From positions 11,242,261 to 11,306,260 of the forward strand of contig NC_133114.1 in NCBI RefSeq assembly GCF_022965805.1: DNA of 64,000 bases. Reading direction: 5' to 3'. The notes beneath the pieces are model-generated. The model had not been told where the DNA came from. It saw nothing but the letters and a program-made list of their open reading frames with translations, and did no database searches. This document shows, piece after piece, positions 1-10,629 of the stretch; positions within the stretch are counted from its first letter, which is position 1; each line of letters starts with the position of its first letter. Both the position numbers and the translations under genes were made by a program. This DNA is from Primulina eburnea. Lineage: Eukaryota > Streptophyta > Magnoliopsida > Lamiales > Gesneriaceae.

Positions 1-1
1 A

Positions 2-145
2 AGCTATACTGGAGTGTATTGCCGGAGTTGCGGAGGGAGACATCCCACCGAGCAATGCCAGGGAGTGACTGGTAGTTGTCATATCTGCAGACAGCCGGGA
101 CACTTTGCTAAGGTTTGTCCCCAGAGACGGTCCCGAAGATCTTAG
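2..145 (+). CDS. gag C-terminus, double CCHC zinc knuckle (partial, element 1)
   Basis: This is the nucleocapsid end of a Ty3/gypsy Gag, which binds element RNA inside the virus-like particle. The frame is open from the window edge to a TAG at 143-145. Two knuckles are visible: CRSCGGRHPTEQC, then CHICRQPGHFAKVC. Both fit C-X2-C-X4-H-X4-C. The same two-knuckle layout and a very similar flank occur at the end of the intact gag of element C (about 37670-37800), including the preceding YTGVYC. The N-terminal capsid part is off the window, so I cannot tell whether this gag is intact. Confidence 0.8.
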   Translation, partial: SYTGVYCRSCGGRHPTEQCQGVTGSCHICRQPGHFAKVCPQRRSRRS

Positions 146-2913
146 GGAACAGCGTTCAATTGAGAAACAGACCCAGAATCCACAACAGGTACTATTCTTT
201 ATGATTATGATGCATATGTATTGATATATACTAATGCATTTCATACGAATATCTTTGATTGAGTTGCATGGAGATATGCTATATCTGTGGAGTCTGTTTA
301 TACTGTGGTATTGATTTCCTTACTGTTTGGAGGAAAGATTGATCTCAGAGATTTCTGTGATATATTGTATACTACAGTAAGATGAGACTGAAATTGAGTT
401 AGATTTTGACGTACTTGTGTTTTCTGAGTTGACCGCATTATTGATGTTATTATGCTGAACAATTACAAAATGATTATAGATTCCTTCAAGGAGAGTACAA
501 GATTCAGACCAGATATGGCTAATGACTAGAGATGTCACAGTAATTAATCCAGATTTAGAATTCCTGTGATATTTAGATTGTCTATGACTCGATTTTTACG
601 GAAAGGAACAGATGGTATCCTTATGTATTCAGTATATGTACTGAAATCGAGCCTAGCATTGGCAGATTTGCCAATGATGAGTGAATTGACTGATGTTGTC
701 AGATAAGATTTTAGATTTACCTTATATCAGAAAGATAGATTTCAGAATTGAATCGATATCAGGTACTGTTTGTTGGTGCTTTAGAATTTAGCACAAAATA
801 ATATTGAATGTACAGAATAATACAGAATAAATTGAAAGAATTGAAAGATCAGTAGAAGAGTACCGACACATCTGAGTTAGTATTGTTCTTTGGCATCTTT
901 CAGTATATTCAGAGATGTTCTGATGATTCTATGCTTGTTATGTCTATGAGATTTTGATATATTTGCAGCATCTAATTGATTGAACCTAATATTTGAATAT
1001 CGTATTGAATATTCTGAGAACTGTGATGACTGTATACAGAAATTATTCAGATAAGAATCCTGCTTGAAAAAGATTGTATTCAGAATAAGCGATATCTGGA
1101 GTTAGTATACCGATTGATTTTGATACAGTGAGATTGTGATCAGTGACCGAGAATGATACCGATATCAGAAAGGTCAGAATGTCAGAAAGGTATTTTGTCG
1201 GGTTTGGCAGATTATTTTATTCGACTGTTGTTTTATATCTGCTGGATATTGTTATTGTTCTAAATCAGTATTTGAGATATCTTATATTATTTTGGGAAGT
1301 ATATTTGATTTGCAGATGATATATAACAGTTGATCAGAAGGACATGAAGATGTTTACCAAAAATCATTGTTTTATGAGTTCACTGAACTCACTAGAATTG
1401 TGTAGGATATTGATATTTCGTCTCTGATTTGATATTACTGTTGTTTTGAATCCATATATGCTGCAGATTATTGTGAACCAGTGAGAGTATATACAGTTCC
1501 AACCGAATCAGAGTTAAATTCGAAAGTTACAGTAATTCAGAAATGTGAGCAGAATGTTCAGAACCCGAATGTGATAATCAGAGCAGAACATCGAGCAGAG
1601 TAGTAGATATGTGATTTGTACCGTATGAGACTGATTATCTTGTGATATCAGAATGTTTCAGAATTGTCAATAGAATTTGATATCGATAGTCAGAGCCAAA
1701 TACCAGGTAGGTATTTTTCTTTATTTTATATTATTTACTGATTTGTTTGTATCAAATAGTTCGAATCTGAAATGACAGATAGTGTCAGAAACACCCAATA
1801 GCGGATTCAGTTTTCATTTTGATGACAGAGAATGTATAATATTCGGACAGACAGTGTGGATATAGACAGAATAAATCAGTTATGGCAGAATTTATGCTGA
1901 AATATTGGCAGAATTTGTACTGAAATGTCTGAATTGCCAATAAATGAAGATAGAAAGATAGAGATCAGAAGAGTTATTACAGAATTTGTATATTTCTGAC
2001 TAGACATGGGGAGTATATTTCAATGAATTTCGTAATGAGATCACTGTAATACTTTCCAGATATGATTATGATTGAGAGATTGTTCAATCTATATCTATTA
2101 GTTTGTACCAGATAACGTACAAACATGACCAACTGACACAGATCGATGTCAGAAAAGTGGTCAGAAAGATCAGAATGCCACAGTAGATTATATCAGATTG
2201 TGACTTTTGATTGATTTGGTACTTGTAATAAAGTATATCATGAGCTTTCTCTTAGATTGTTTTACAGATTGACAGACAGTCAGAATGTACTAGCCAGATA
2301 TTGGAAGATTTTGGTACAACTTTGTGTTGGATATTAGCACTATACAGCTTTAGTGCTGGATGTTAGCACTAGTTGTTATGAATTATTGTCACTGTATGAA
2401 TTCTTGTATGAAAATAATTATTAAGACAGTCCAGAATGGAAAGATTTAAGAAACCAACGTCGGATGATGACGATTGGTATTTGAAGCTGAAGACAGTATA
2501 TGTCCTTGATTGAGATAAACAGATTTGATAATAGCTGATGGTCCTGATATGTGATGAGCTGTAGATTGATTTATACGGACGTTGTATAGCCAGTAATACG
2601 AGATTGATTCTGTCAGAAGGATTGGAGAAGTATTATGACATTGTACTTAGTGAATTCTTATTCCAGATTGGAATTTGAATCAGTAGAAGTAAGAGAATTC
2701 AGAATGAAGATTATCCTGTTGTTGAAAACACAGTAAGATTGTCAGTAGGTCAATGAGAATATCTGAAAGACAGAATCTGATATGAGATTGAAATTTCAGA
2801 ATTGATTCATTGAGATAAGTTTTCTGATTTACCTCTTGTATACGTTTCATGTTGATATCTGACTTGATTACATGTGAGTTCGAGGACGAACTCCTATCTA
2901 AGAGGGGGAGAAT
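146..2913 (+). pseudogene. Fossil pol region of element 1
   Basis: No frame stays open, but pieces of a Tekay-type pol are readable. Around 500-680 the frames give RFRPDMAN, SMTRFLRKGTDG and VLKSSLALADLP, which align with the protease-RT linker. Around 830-850 ELKELKDQ marks the start of RT. At 2880-2912 the frame reads EFEDELLSKRGR, the usual end of a chromovirus polyprotein. At about 2.7 kb it is shorter than a normal gypsy pol (about 3.3-3.6 kb), so deletions have occurred as well as point changes. The plus strand is poor in C. The same fossil, with similar small losses, is present in element C at 37856-40260. Confidence 0.7.
2897..2913 (+). other. Polypurine tract, element 1
   Basis: The purine-rich run aagagggggagaa lies directly before the LTR start, where plus-strand DNA synthesis is primed. 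Element C has the same tract before its 3' LTR. Confidence 0.7.
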
Positions 2914-3874
2914 TGTAAGGCCCGAGATTATATCACTTTAATCCGAGATTATTTAATTTACGAATTTTGGAATGATGAATTAAATTCCACGATTTTATAA
3001 TTAAGTAGGATTGAAATTGAATTAAAAATAGTTATTGAGGGCTGAATTGCAAATAGTGAAGAATCCAAGGACTAAAGTGCAATTACTTGGACTTGAGTGG
3101 GACACTTGTCATGCACTTGGATATATATTTGTAATTCCTCCAGTATACCAAGGAAAGAATCGAGAAAGCCATAGCCAAAATCCTCTAAACTTCAATTTAT
3201 TTTCAAAATTTGATTTCGCGAGTACCGGTGATCCGATTTTTAATCCGAGCACAGTTTTGAGATCCCCTCATCAAGAGCTACACAAGGACGTAAGTTTTAT
3301 TAAGTTTTATCTTGATTCAAAAATATGATGTTAGAGAAATTGTGATTTGATCATTATTATGTGTTTTGGGAATACTAGACATCATAGAATCGAAGTCGGA
3401 TTAAGAAACGGACTGATTATGGAATTGTTATGAATTTTTAGGGTATATTGAGTTATACCGAACAGATTTGGATTATGAATGAATTACAAACAGTAATGGA
3501 TATGAGTTATGATTTGTAATTGATGTCTGTTGATGTGGTATTGACGGGGATACTGAGTTTGTACCGTTATGCCGTTGATTTTGAATTAAATCAAGATTGA
3601 TCAGATTGTTATTGATTGGAAAGGTATATTGACATAAGATTATTGATATTGTCATTGCCAGACAGACTGTGAACTCAGGACTTCGACTGAGCCAGAAACC
3701 GACGAACGAAAGGTATAAGTCAATGTGGTATTGGGAGATCGACTTAAGTCAGTCTAGACTTGAGTTTCCCTAAATCACATACTTTACTTTATTGCATTGA
3801 TATTGCATTGATTTGATTGATATACTTGTTCTCTTGATTTATAGATAGCATGTATCAGACGGGAAATCTTGTGA

Positions 3875-4005
3875 CAGAAGTGCCTGATAGTGGTGGGATC
3901 GCCACGGGCACATTGCACGATGTCACAGGATAGTGTAGACATCTTGGAACGGAAGTGCCTGACAGTGGCGGGATCGCCACGGGCACATTGCACGATGTCT
4001 CAAGA
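3875..4005 (+). repeat. 75-bp tandem repeat x2 with hairpin, in the LTR of element 1
   Basis: The unit beginning c(a/g)gaagtgcctga occurs at 3875 and 3950, a 75-bp period. Each unit holds gtgg(t/c)gggatcgccacgggcac; in the second copy GTGGCG-GGAT-CGCCAC (3965-3980) forms a 6-bp stem with a 4-base loop. Element C has a single related copy at 35457-35510. Confidence 0.75.
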
Positions 4006-4060
4006 TGGGTTATTAGCGATAGAGCTACAGTCCGTGACGGATAGGTCAGGACACCGGATG

Positions 4061-4192
4061 TTTGGTTATATCGAGTAATAGGATTGGAATTCTTCTATTA
4101 CGGAATTCGATATAGGAACACCATATTTGGTTATATCGAGTAATAGGAACAGAGTTCCTTCTATTACGGAATTCGATATAGGAATACCACAT
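4061..4192 (+). repeat. 65-bp tandem repeat x2 in the LTR of element 1
   Basis: Two units begin tttggttatatcgagtaata at 4061 and 4126. Each contains an inverted pair TAATAG...CTATTA. The array lies at the position of the 8 x 51-bp array of element C. Confidence 0.75.
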
Positions 4193-4711
4193 TTGGAAAC
4201 CGGGATCCCTATACTAGGATTGAGTCTAGTCTGAATGATAGAGTTATGATCATTGTCGACAGTCTATGATTGTTTATGTTCAGATTTTGATACATATATC
4301 TGTTACCTGATTACATACTTTATATTTGTTTATATGATTGCATGTTTCGTTGATTTATACTGGGATTTATTCTCACCGGAGTTATCCGGGTGTTGTCTTG
4401 TCTGTATGTGTACATGACAATAGGTGGGGCAGGATCAGAGTCCAGAAGATTAGGAGAGATCGTGATAGAGTGGAGACTTCGGACTTGGATGTATATAGAG
4501 TTTCGACACTTGATATTTAGATGTTGAACTTTAGTTTTAATGAATTGTAGACGGTACATGACTTGTATTTTATTATATACTGAGTTGTATATTAGTTTGA
4601 TGTGTCTACGTTCCGCATTTTAAAAAAAAAATAAAAATTTAGACCCTGTTTATTATTGAATAATTAGTCCCAATAATGATTAAGAAGATGATTAGCGTCC
4701 GGGTCCCCACA

Positions 4712-5963
4712 CCACCAGTTGGCACCTCCGCTGCCTGCAGATTCTTAAGCAGGTTTGGTATCCACATAATTTCTAGTTTGTGCGCCATCTAGAAACCCGA
4801 GTTCTGTTTATTGCTCTTCTTGGCTTATTCTCTTGATATTTTATTTTCAATTCAATTTTGTAATTTCAAATGTATTTTGTAACTAATTTGTAATATATGT
4901 ATCATTTTCCATTCTTATTTTCTTCTTTTCTCTTACTTTCTCCTCTTTTATTAATCTTTTCCCATTTTCACTTATTTTCAAATGCTATCATTATTCAAAA
5001 AGCAATATTGATTCATTCATTTTTTTTGTTAAAATTAATAATTTTAAATAGGATATTTTAAAATTAAAAGTTACGATAAACTTATATTTATCGTATATAT
5101 ATAAAATAAATTTATTAAATGCTATAGATACATGAAAAATATATTTTTTAATGTAGTTTTTTATGTTTAATTACATAAAAAATTCTCTTGTTGAATGTAG
5201 ATGTGAGAAAATATATTGAATTTTCGATATTTCGAGGTCCCCGCATGGAAAAATACCGAATTTTTAGTATACCGAAGATTTCAGTTTTCGGTACGACAAA
5301 GGTATGAAATTTGAAAATTTAGGTATATACATGAATACTGAAATAATATATAAAAATTAAAAAATATACAATATTTAAAAAATAAATTTGTAATATTTTA
5401 AAATATAAAGATTTTTCGGTATAAAACGATATATAAAGATATCGTACAGAAATCTCAGTCAAACTTAAAAACACTCCATAAATAATTAAAAATAATTATT
5501 CAATAAAAAATTTTCCTGATTATTCTCCGGTCTTCGTTACTCGTTCTAGCGCGAAATGTATCTAAACACTATAATACGTGAAACTTAACAATAATCATGA
5601 AATAAACCCTAACCATGCAATAATCATGCATGAAATGCATAAAAATCATTAACAAATATTTAAAAAAAAATCCTAGATTGCATGCAGTCATGATACGTAG
5701 TTCGAATTTCCTATACTTACAAAACCAATGTTCAAAAAAATGCAAAAGACATCTCTTTGTTTAAAAAGAAGCAATATTAAAAATTATATTACATATTAAA
5801 AAAAATTATTGTTGCAAGAGAAAAAAAAAGGAATAAAATTTAAATACTTTTTGATGTTGCTTGAAAAAAGATTCCCGATATGGGTTTTGAACCCCTGCAT
5901 ATAAAGTAAAGGGGAGTTAACCTATTTTCATATTTTTTCCGCTCTCTCTAAACTGATTTTACG
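4712..5963. other. AT-rich intergenic stretch, no gene recognised
   Basis: I see no convincing ORF or RNA gene here. Between about 5215 and 5465 there are repeated cggtat/ataccga strings, of a kind I associate with dispersed plant repeats, but I could not define its ends. A TATA-like catataaagt at 5898-5907 precedes the 5964 ORF. Confidence 0.5.
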
Positions 5964-6446
5964 ATGGATAAAGAAATAATCCCTTCAACCAAGAAGAAAT
6001 ACTGTGATCTCGTGATGGGTAAATCTGAAAACTCTGGTTGTGAAATCAAAATTCTACCGAAGGTTGAGAACCCCGGTCAAAATGTGGAGAATTCTGGAGG
6101 TAATCATGACAATTCTGGTCCTGTGAATTCTGTAGTCCAGAATATTCAGATTCATTCTGGTCTCCTGATCGTTAATCATGTGAATTCTTGGCCCGTGAAT
6201 TCGGTAGTTCAGAATCTTCAGATCGGAGGCCAGAATATCCCTATCTCCGGTGGTGGTGGTGGTGGTGGTGGTGTTGGAGATGCAGTGTTGAAGATATTGA
6301 ATGGAATCGCCGTAATAGTTCACTGCACTGCGGTTGTTTACGTAGCGTTGAAGATCGGCCAGGGGGTCGACAGGTGGAAAAAAGATGGTTTCTCAATAAA
6401 GTTCGAACCCAAAATAGTTATTTTGCATTCGAGGCGAGGTAAATAG
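5964..6446 (+). CDS. Hypothetical protein, 160 aa, Asn/Gly-rich with one hydrophobic segment
   Basis: I do not recognise this protein. The frame opens at ATG 5964, about 60 bp after a TATA-like catataaagt and a pyrimidine-rich stretch, and closes with TAG at 6444-6446. Residues 20-95 are rich in Asn, Ser and Val with imperfect repeats around VENSGG and PVNSVVQN. Residues 96-103 are a Gly run encoded by a GGT microsatellite (6249-6273). Residues 105-132 (GDAVLKILNGIAVIVHCTAV and on) are hydrophobic enough for one membrane helix. The C-terminus is basic. The stop lies at the edge of a 108-bp tandem duplication. It could be a small lineage-specific gene, the first exon of one, or a chance ORF. 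Confidence 0.35.
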   Translation: MDKEIIPSTKKKYCDLVMGKSENSGCEIKILPKVENPGQNVENSGGNHDNSGPVNSVVQNIQIHSGLLIVNHVNSWPVNSVVQNLQIGGQNIPISGGGGGGGGVGDAVLKILNGIAVIVHCTAVVYVALKIGQGVDRWKKDGFSIKFEPKIVILHSRRGK

Positions 6447-6646
6447 ATATGTCTGATGAAAAAAATCTTTTTTCGTAGTTTTTGGTTTTTAGTTACTTGT
6501 TCGGAGAAAATATTTCAAAATTGAAACTTTTTCGATTGGAGGCGAGGTAAATAGATACCTCTAATAAAAAAAAATCTATGGAAGTTTTTGTAGTTTTTAG
6601 TTTCTATTTACTTTTTCGGTAAAAAGATTTGGAAATTGACTTTTCG
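6431..6646 (+). repeat. 108-bp imperfect tandem duplication at the 3' end of the 160-aa ORF
   Basis: gaggcgaggtaaatagata starts at 6431 and again at 6539. Similarity continues through the T-rich part to the ttttcga at the end of each copy. The first copy includes the last codons and stop of the upstream ORF. Confidence 0.75.
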
Positions 6647-7509
6647 AGAAATATTTGTTCCTAGCGAGTTTTTTAGGGAAAATGAAGATGTAGATGAGAA
6701 AGTTCGAGTTCTTACTGAAGTCAATGGAGAAAATACAAAATACATAGCCAAGCTTCAAGCTCAGTACCTTTATTTCTCTGCTATGAGATTATGGATTATG
6801 ATTCGGCTGTCTTGCTTTTTTTTTTGATCATCTACTCCTTTTTTTGGACTCATGCTCATATGTCTATGAAGAATGAAAGAAACTTGAGTCACTTCTTTTT
6901 TTTTTTTTGCAATGCCTCTTCTTTAGGAACAAATATTTCTCAAAGAATCTTAGAATCAATTATCAATATCATGCCTCCTAACGATCTGCTCAAGAACAGC
7001 ACATCAGACACCCGCATGTCTGTGTGAGTCTGTGCATGTGTGTTTATATGAGTAATCTAATTCCTTTTTTTCCCCAACATAAATCATCTTTTTCAGTTTG
7101 CGGCGTTATTGAGATTTTACAGATTGATAACGAGTTGCGACTAGAAATAACCTACAGACATTGAAGGAATATAACTAAAATTCACCAATCAACTTGACTG
7201 ATAAAAAAACAAATAATGTGATGAGCTGAATTTTTACTAGAAGTTTGGTTTGCCCCAACTTCATGGAGGTATCTTTTCCTATCAATCATACAAAGAACCT
7301 ACTAAACCAAATTTAAACAGTGCAAGAGTTGAATGCATGAAGAAAAATTGATAAATTCCCTGCAAGACAAACTAATTACATTATATCACGAGGTGAATGA
7401 TTCATTCAACGAAACATCACTACTGATATAAGTGAGCCTTTTAACTTATAATGCTACTTCCATATAAGACAGATAAAAAATAAAAATTATTTTTCCATGG
7501 TTACTTATG
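6647..7509. other. Non-coding stretch downstream of the 160-aa ORF
   Basis: Only short ORFs occur (6636-6827, 6791-7027), interrupted by T runs. Residues encoded at 6690-6785 look slightly protein-like (DEKVRVLTEV) and could be a fragment of a further exon, but I see no supporting splice structure. Nothing else is recognised. Confidence 0.4.
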
Positions 7510-7840
7510 TGACCTCTAACTCAAGCATTGTTGATCAAAACGTCCATTCTTCCAAATGCATCCCGAGCCTTCTACACCGACGGGCTCGATCACGGACCCA
7601 GTTGCGCTGATATCCAGCTCCACAGCCATGGCTCTGGGTTGATCTCGGCTCTTCTGAGGCGGAGGAGCCGATCCCGTTATTGATCTCACTACACAGCGAT
7701 TGTAACCGGTCGACACGCCGAGCTGCGGCTATAATTTTGCAGCCGGCTTTGGCCAAGTCCAGACAGAAGTCTCGGCCAATTCCTGACGACGCCCCGGTCA
7801 CCATCGCCACCTTGTTATCCAGCCGAAGCCATGGCTCCAA
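7508..7840 (-). pseudogene. Short-chain dehydrogenase/reductase first-exon pseudogene
   Basis: The minus-strand ATG at 7840 opens a frame with the SDR Rossmann start: [15 protein letters not shown] has the cofactor-binding TGxxxGIG motif (about residues 14-22), followed by [19 protein letters not shown], typical of the classical plant SDRs annotated as FabG-like. The frame then breaks. AMAVELDIS continues in a second frame, and [13 protein letters not shown], carrying the NNA motif, in another, where the next Gly codon is TGA. So there are at least two frameshifts and one nonsense change. The catalytic Ser-Tyr-Lys part is absent; similarity stops near VRGH, close to where plant relatives have an intron. 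This is a dead gene fragment rather than an enzyme. Confidence 0.8.
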
Positions 7841-8093
7841 GGTGCTCGACTCTCCGCTATTATTCTTTATTTGTGTATGTGATTAGTACTCCAAGAGTTG
7901 CGGAATTTATTTACTTCGGAGGACTGAGCAGAAACTACCAAAAAAGACTCCAAGTTTGAAACGAACGTTAGAAACTATGAATCATTGATTGGAAAAGAAA
8001 GTAACCTATCATTCCTTTCTGATTTTTGTGCAATGAATTCTGCATGCAAAGCACCTGAAAACAAAAGAAAAATGCAATCAACTTTAGACAAAA

Positions 8094-8261
8094 ACTTGTG
8101 TGAGACGGTCTCACGGGTCGTATTTTGTGAGATGGATATCTTATTTGGGTCATCCATGAAAAAGTATTACTTTTTATGCTAAAAGTATTATTTTTAATTG
8201 TGAATATCGGTATGGTTGACCCGTCTCACAGATAAAGATTCGTGAGACCGTCTCACAAAAG
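8094..8261. repeat. MITE with gagacggtctc terminal inverted repeats
   Basis: The left end TTGTGTGAGACGGTCTCAC (8096-8114) is the near-exact inverse of the right end GTGAGACCGTCTCACAAAA (8242-8260). The roughly 170-bp interior has no ORF and is AT-rich. This matches a small inverted-repeat element I recall as common in asterid genomes. I could not assign a clear target-site duplication, so the exact ends are approximate. The 61-aa ORFs across it are shadows. Confidence 0.75.
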
Positions 8262-8340
8262 GCCTACTCTCAACTTTAATGCATTCCACAGTAGACAAAG
8301 CTACATGTGCTCCGAGACATTTTAATGATCAATCTAGCAT

Positions 8341-8400
8341 TCTAACTTCTCTTAGGAACACACATTTTATTGCCATGTGTTCTAACTTCTCTTAGGAACA
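8341..8400 (+). repeat. 20-bp direct repeat, 40-bp spacing
   Basis: tctaacttctcttaggaaca occurs at 8341-8360 and again, exactly, at 8381-8400. The following aggaacaaatatttctca also matches 6925-6942, linking the two flanks of the SDR pseudogene. Confidence 0.8.
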
Positions 8401-9437
8401 AATATTTCTCAGAGAATTAAAGCATGGAAAAAAGTATATTATATGTTAAAAAAGAAAAATCAGATTAAATTTGCACTTTAATGTATGTATATCTTAAAAA
8501 TAGATTGTTTAAAAAATTTGATAGCAGACGTCTCGGTTATTGCATGAGTTATTCCAATAAAATTCATTTTTTAAAAATTTTTTAAGGGAAACATCGTATC
8601 AAATTTATCCTTAATTAATCTTGATATCATAATAACATATTTAGAATTAAATTAGAATTAAATTGCTTCAATATACACAATTCCTCATTGAATAACTCAA
8701 AAGAAAAAAAAATCTAATGATCGCTGAACAAGAACACAAGTACATAAAAAGATAAATAACAAAAGATAATAATAATAAAATTGTTATTTTAAATTTTGTT
8801 GGAGTTCTTTTTATTATAATAATATTATTAATTTATATTTATTAATTTTATTCTATTATTTATATTTATTAAGAAAAGCTAATATACATAACATAAAACA
8901 TTTATTTATTATCTGCATAATTTATTTGAGGTGGATACGTGGAGAGAGAAACGAAATGTTATTAAGAATATTTAAGTTATAAAAATATTTCAGATCATAT
9001 AAGATTTAATAATGAAGCCTATTTTTAACGATATGAATTTAAAATAGGCTAGGACAAATGATTTGTCTCATCAAATAAAATGTCTTCGATTTTTTTTTTC
9101 TGAGAAATTCTAATTTTAATCGTTTAGTATATTGTTAATTTATGAGCTTACAAAATATTTTATGTCGTGATTGCTAAACAAAAAATTCAAATATTTTGTC
9201 CAAAATTTCCCAATAAAATACGATACTGACATGAGCACACTTTCACTAACGAAATAATCTCCTCAAGTGATATAACAAACAATATGATTTAATTGGTAAC
9301 ACAATCAACATATCTTAAATTATGCATACACTAATATTTATTATTTGATGTATACTCTCTCTAATGTTTATTTGATATTTAATCGTTCGTCGTTGTTTCT
9401 CGAGTTACAAATCTTAAAAGTCTCAAAATTTTAATAT
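8401..9437. other. AT-rich intergenic stretch
   Basis: Very AT-rich, with no ORF, RNA gene or clear repeat that I can support. Its right end is the insertion site of element A; the sequence resumes at 30116. Confidence 0.5.
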
Positions 9438-9442
9438 GTGAT
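9438..9442. repeat. Target-site duplication of element A, left copy (gtgat)
   Basis: gtgat directly precedes the LTR start here and directly follows the other LTR at 30111-30115, showing that A is one complete insertion. Confidence 0.92.
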
Positions 9443-10452
9443 TGTTGGGGATCGAAGTTGAGTTTAGAGGGGGGTGAATAAAATCTACTCGTTTTTCGTT
9501 CTGATGAGGTACTAAAATCCTGTTAAGGATAGTAGTTGATCTTGTGCGTATACTTTCACCTGATTACAATATAACGTGCGGAAACAATCTGATGAAGTAG
9601 TTTGAAAAACAGTAAAACAGTAGGCAGCAGTTGTTTATGGAAGTTCGAAGATAAACTCTTCTACGTCTCCCCTTCTTCTGTTTCCAGAAGGTATAATCAA
9701 AAGACTTTGGATATTACAGTACAACTCTTGTACACACCCATTTCAGAAGGACTTACACTTCGGCCTGCTGAAACTCTTAGTTTCTCAACTCACAAGAATA
9801 CGAAACAAAAAGTTCTGAAAAGACTCTTTTCAGATTACAGACTCTTCTTGATAAAGTATAAATGATGTAAAGATTGTGAAGAGTGTAAGAATCAGTAGCA
9901 CAAGATGATCTTCGAAAGATCAGATATTTGCTATGAAGCGTGTGCTACTTTTCTTTGTGTTGAACTTTTGATTACTCAAGGAATTTCGATATGCGTCTGA
10001 TAAGAGAGAACCTTTGTTCCTTGAAGAATGATAATAAGCGAAGTGTCCTGTCGAACAAGGATTTGATCCAAGTATATATAATCGACTGAGTTCAACGTTC
10101 ACAATCAGAGTGTGTCTTCAGATAACTGATACAATCAGCTTTATTACTGAAAGAAGTCCCTGCAGAAAAGCTATAAAACAATCAGTCTTGTTATATACTT
10201 AATTGGGTAAAGTGCATTAAATGACTCCGTATAGTATTTAATGCTGCAATTAATACTAGTACTAGGAACTCTTTAACGGTAACAATTAAGATAGCAACGT
10301 TAGAAAACGTTCTCTACTGGTTTTGTATTGTTATCCCTTTCTACTGGTTTAGTTATAGTAGATCAACAGTTACTGATAAGTTATTCTATTGTTCTGGTCT
10401 GCTGGTCTACTGGTCTTAGTTATAATCGCCACAATAAAATTCATGTCTAACA
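9443..10452 (-). repeat. 3' LTR of element A
   Basis: Begins tgttggggatcgaag and ends atgtctaaca in plus-strand reading, and is about 98% identical to 29103-30110. In element orientation (minus) it is the downstream LTR. ORF fragments inside it (9602-9865, 9920-10102) recur in the other LTR and are not genes. Confidence 0.92.
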
Positions 10453-10629
10453 ATTTCACCCTTTGTGGTGATGCCAAAACCTAAACAGTAGAAAGTTGTT
10501 AAATAAAACAGATAATCATTTAAACAAACGGATAATCTCAATAAAGTATTAAGATAAAAAATCAATCGGTTCCAATATCCCTGTAAATGATTTCTTCATT
10601 CTGAAGTTCTTGATCTCTTCTGTTAGAAG
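10453..10629 (-). pseudogene. Purine tract and C-terminal tail of element A ORF3
   Basis: Next to the LTR, the minus strand reads cacaaagggtgaaat, a purine tract for plus-strand priming. Further in, the ORF3 frame from 19878 onward resumes after the B insertion: the minus strand from 10629 downward encodes about 20 more residues (NEEIIYRDIG near the end) before a TGA around 10570. This short piece is therefore the displaced end of ORF3. Confidence 0.6.
10625..10629. repeat. Target-site duplication of element B, left copy (agaag)
   Basis: agaag precedes the left LTR of B and recurs at 19878-19882 directly after the right LTR. Confidence 0.92.

Larger units (their letters stand above)
1..4711 (+). 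mobile_element. Element 1: 3' part of a Ty3/gypsy (Tekay-like) LTR retrotransposon
   Basis: Seen: the end of a gag with two zinc knuckles, then a stop-riddled region that can still be aligned with gypsy protease/RT, then a polyprotein end, a purine tract and a complete LTR. The 5' LTR and most of gag lie left of the window. The LTR ends (tgtaaggccc...gtccccaca) and internal blocks match elements C and E, so the three belong to related families. The 5 bases after the LTR (ccacc, 4712-4716) should be the target-site duplication, but the partner copy is outside the window. Confidence 0.85.
2914..4711 (+). repeat. 3' LTR of element 1 (1.8 kb)
   Basis: It starts tgtaaggcccgaga after the purine tract and ends ggtccccaca. 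Both ends match the LTRs of C and E, and the block around 4360-4500 (tttatactggga... ctcaccgg) is strongly conserved with them. It contains two small tandem arrays and a hairpin. Short ORFs inside it (for example 3035-3328 and 3890-4078) have no recognisable product and I treat them as chance. Confidence 0.85.

Noticed and set aside
3035..3328. 97-aa ORF in the LTR of element 1
   Set aside because: It is wholly within an LTR, has no recognisable domain and no counterpart frame in the LTRs of C or E.
5880..5905. Possible tRNA B-box near gttttgaacccctgc
   Set aside because: It does not match the B-box consensus well, and no cloverleaf stems or A-box could be found around it.
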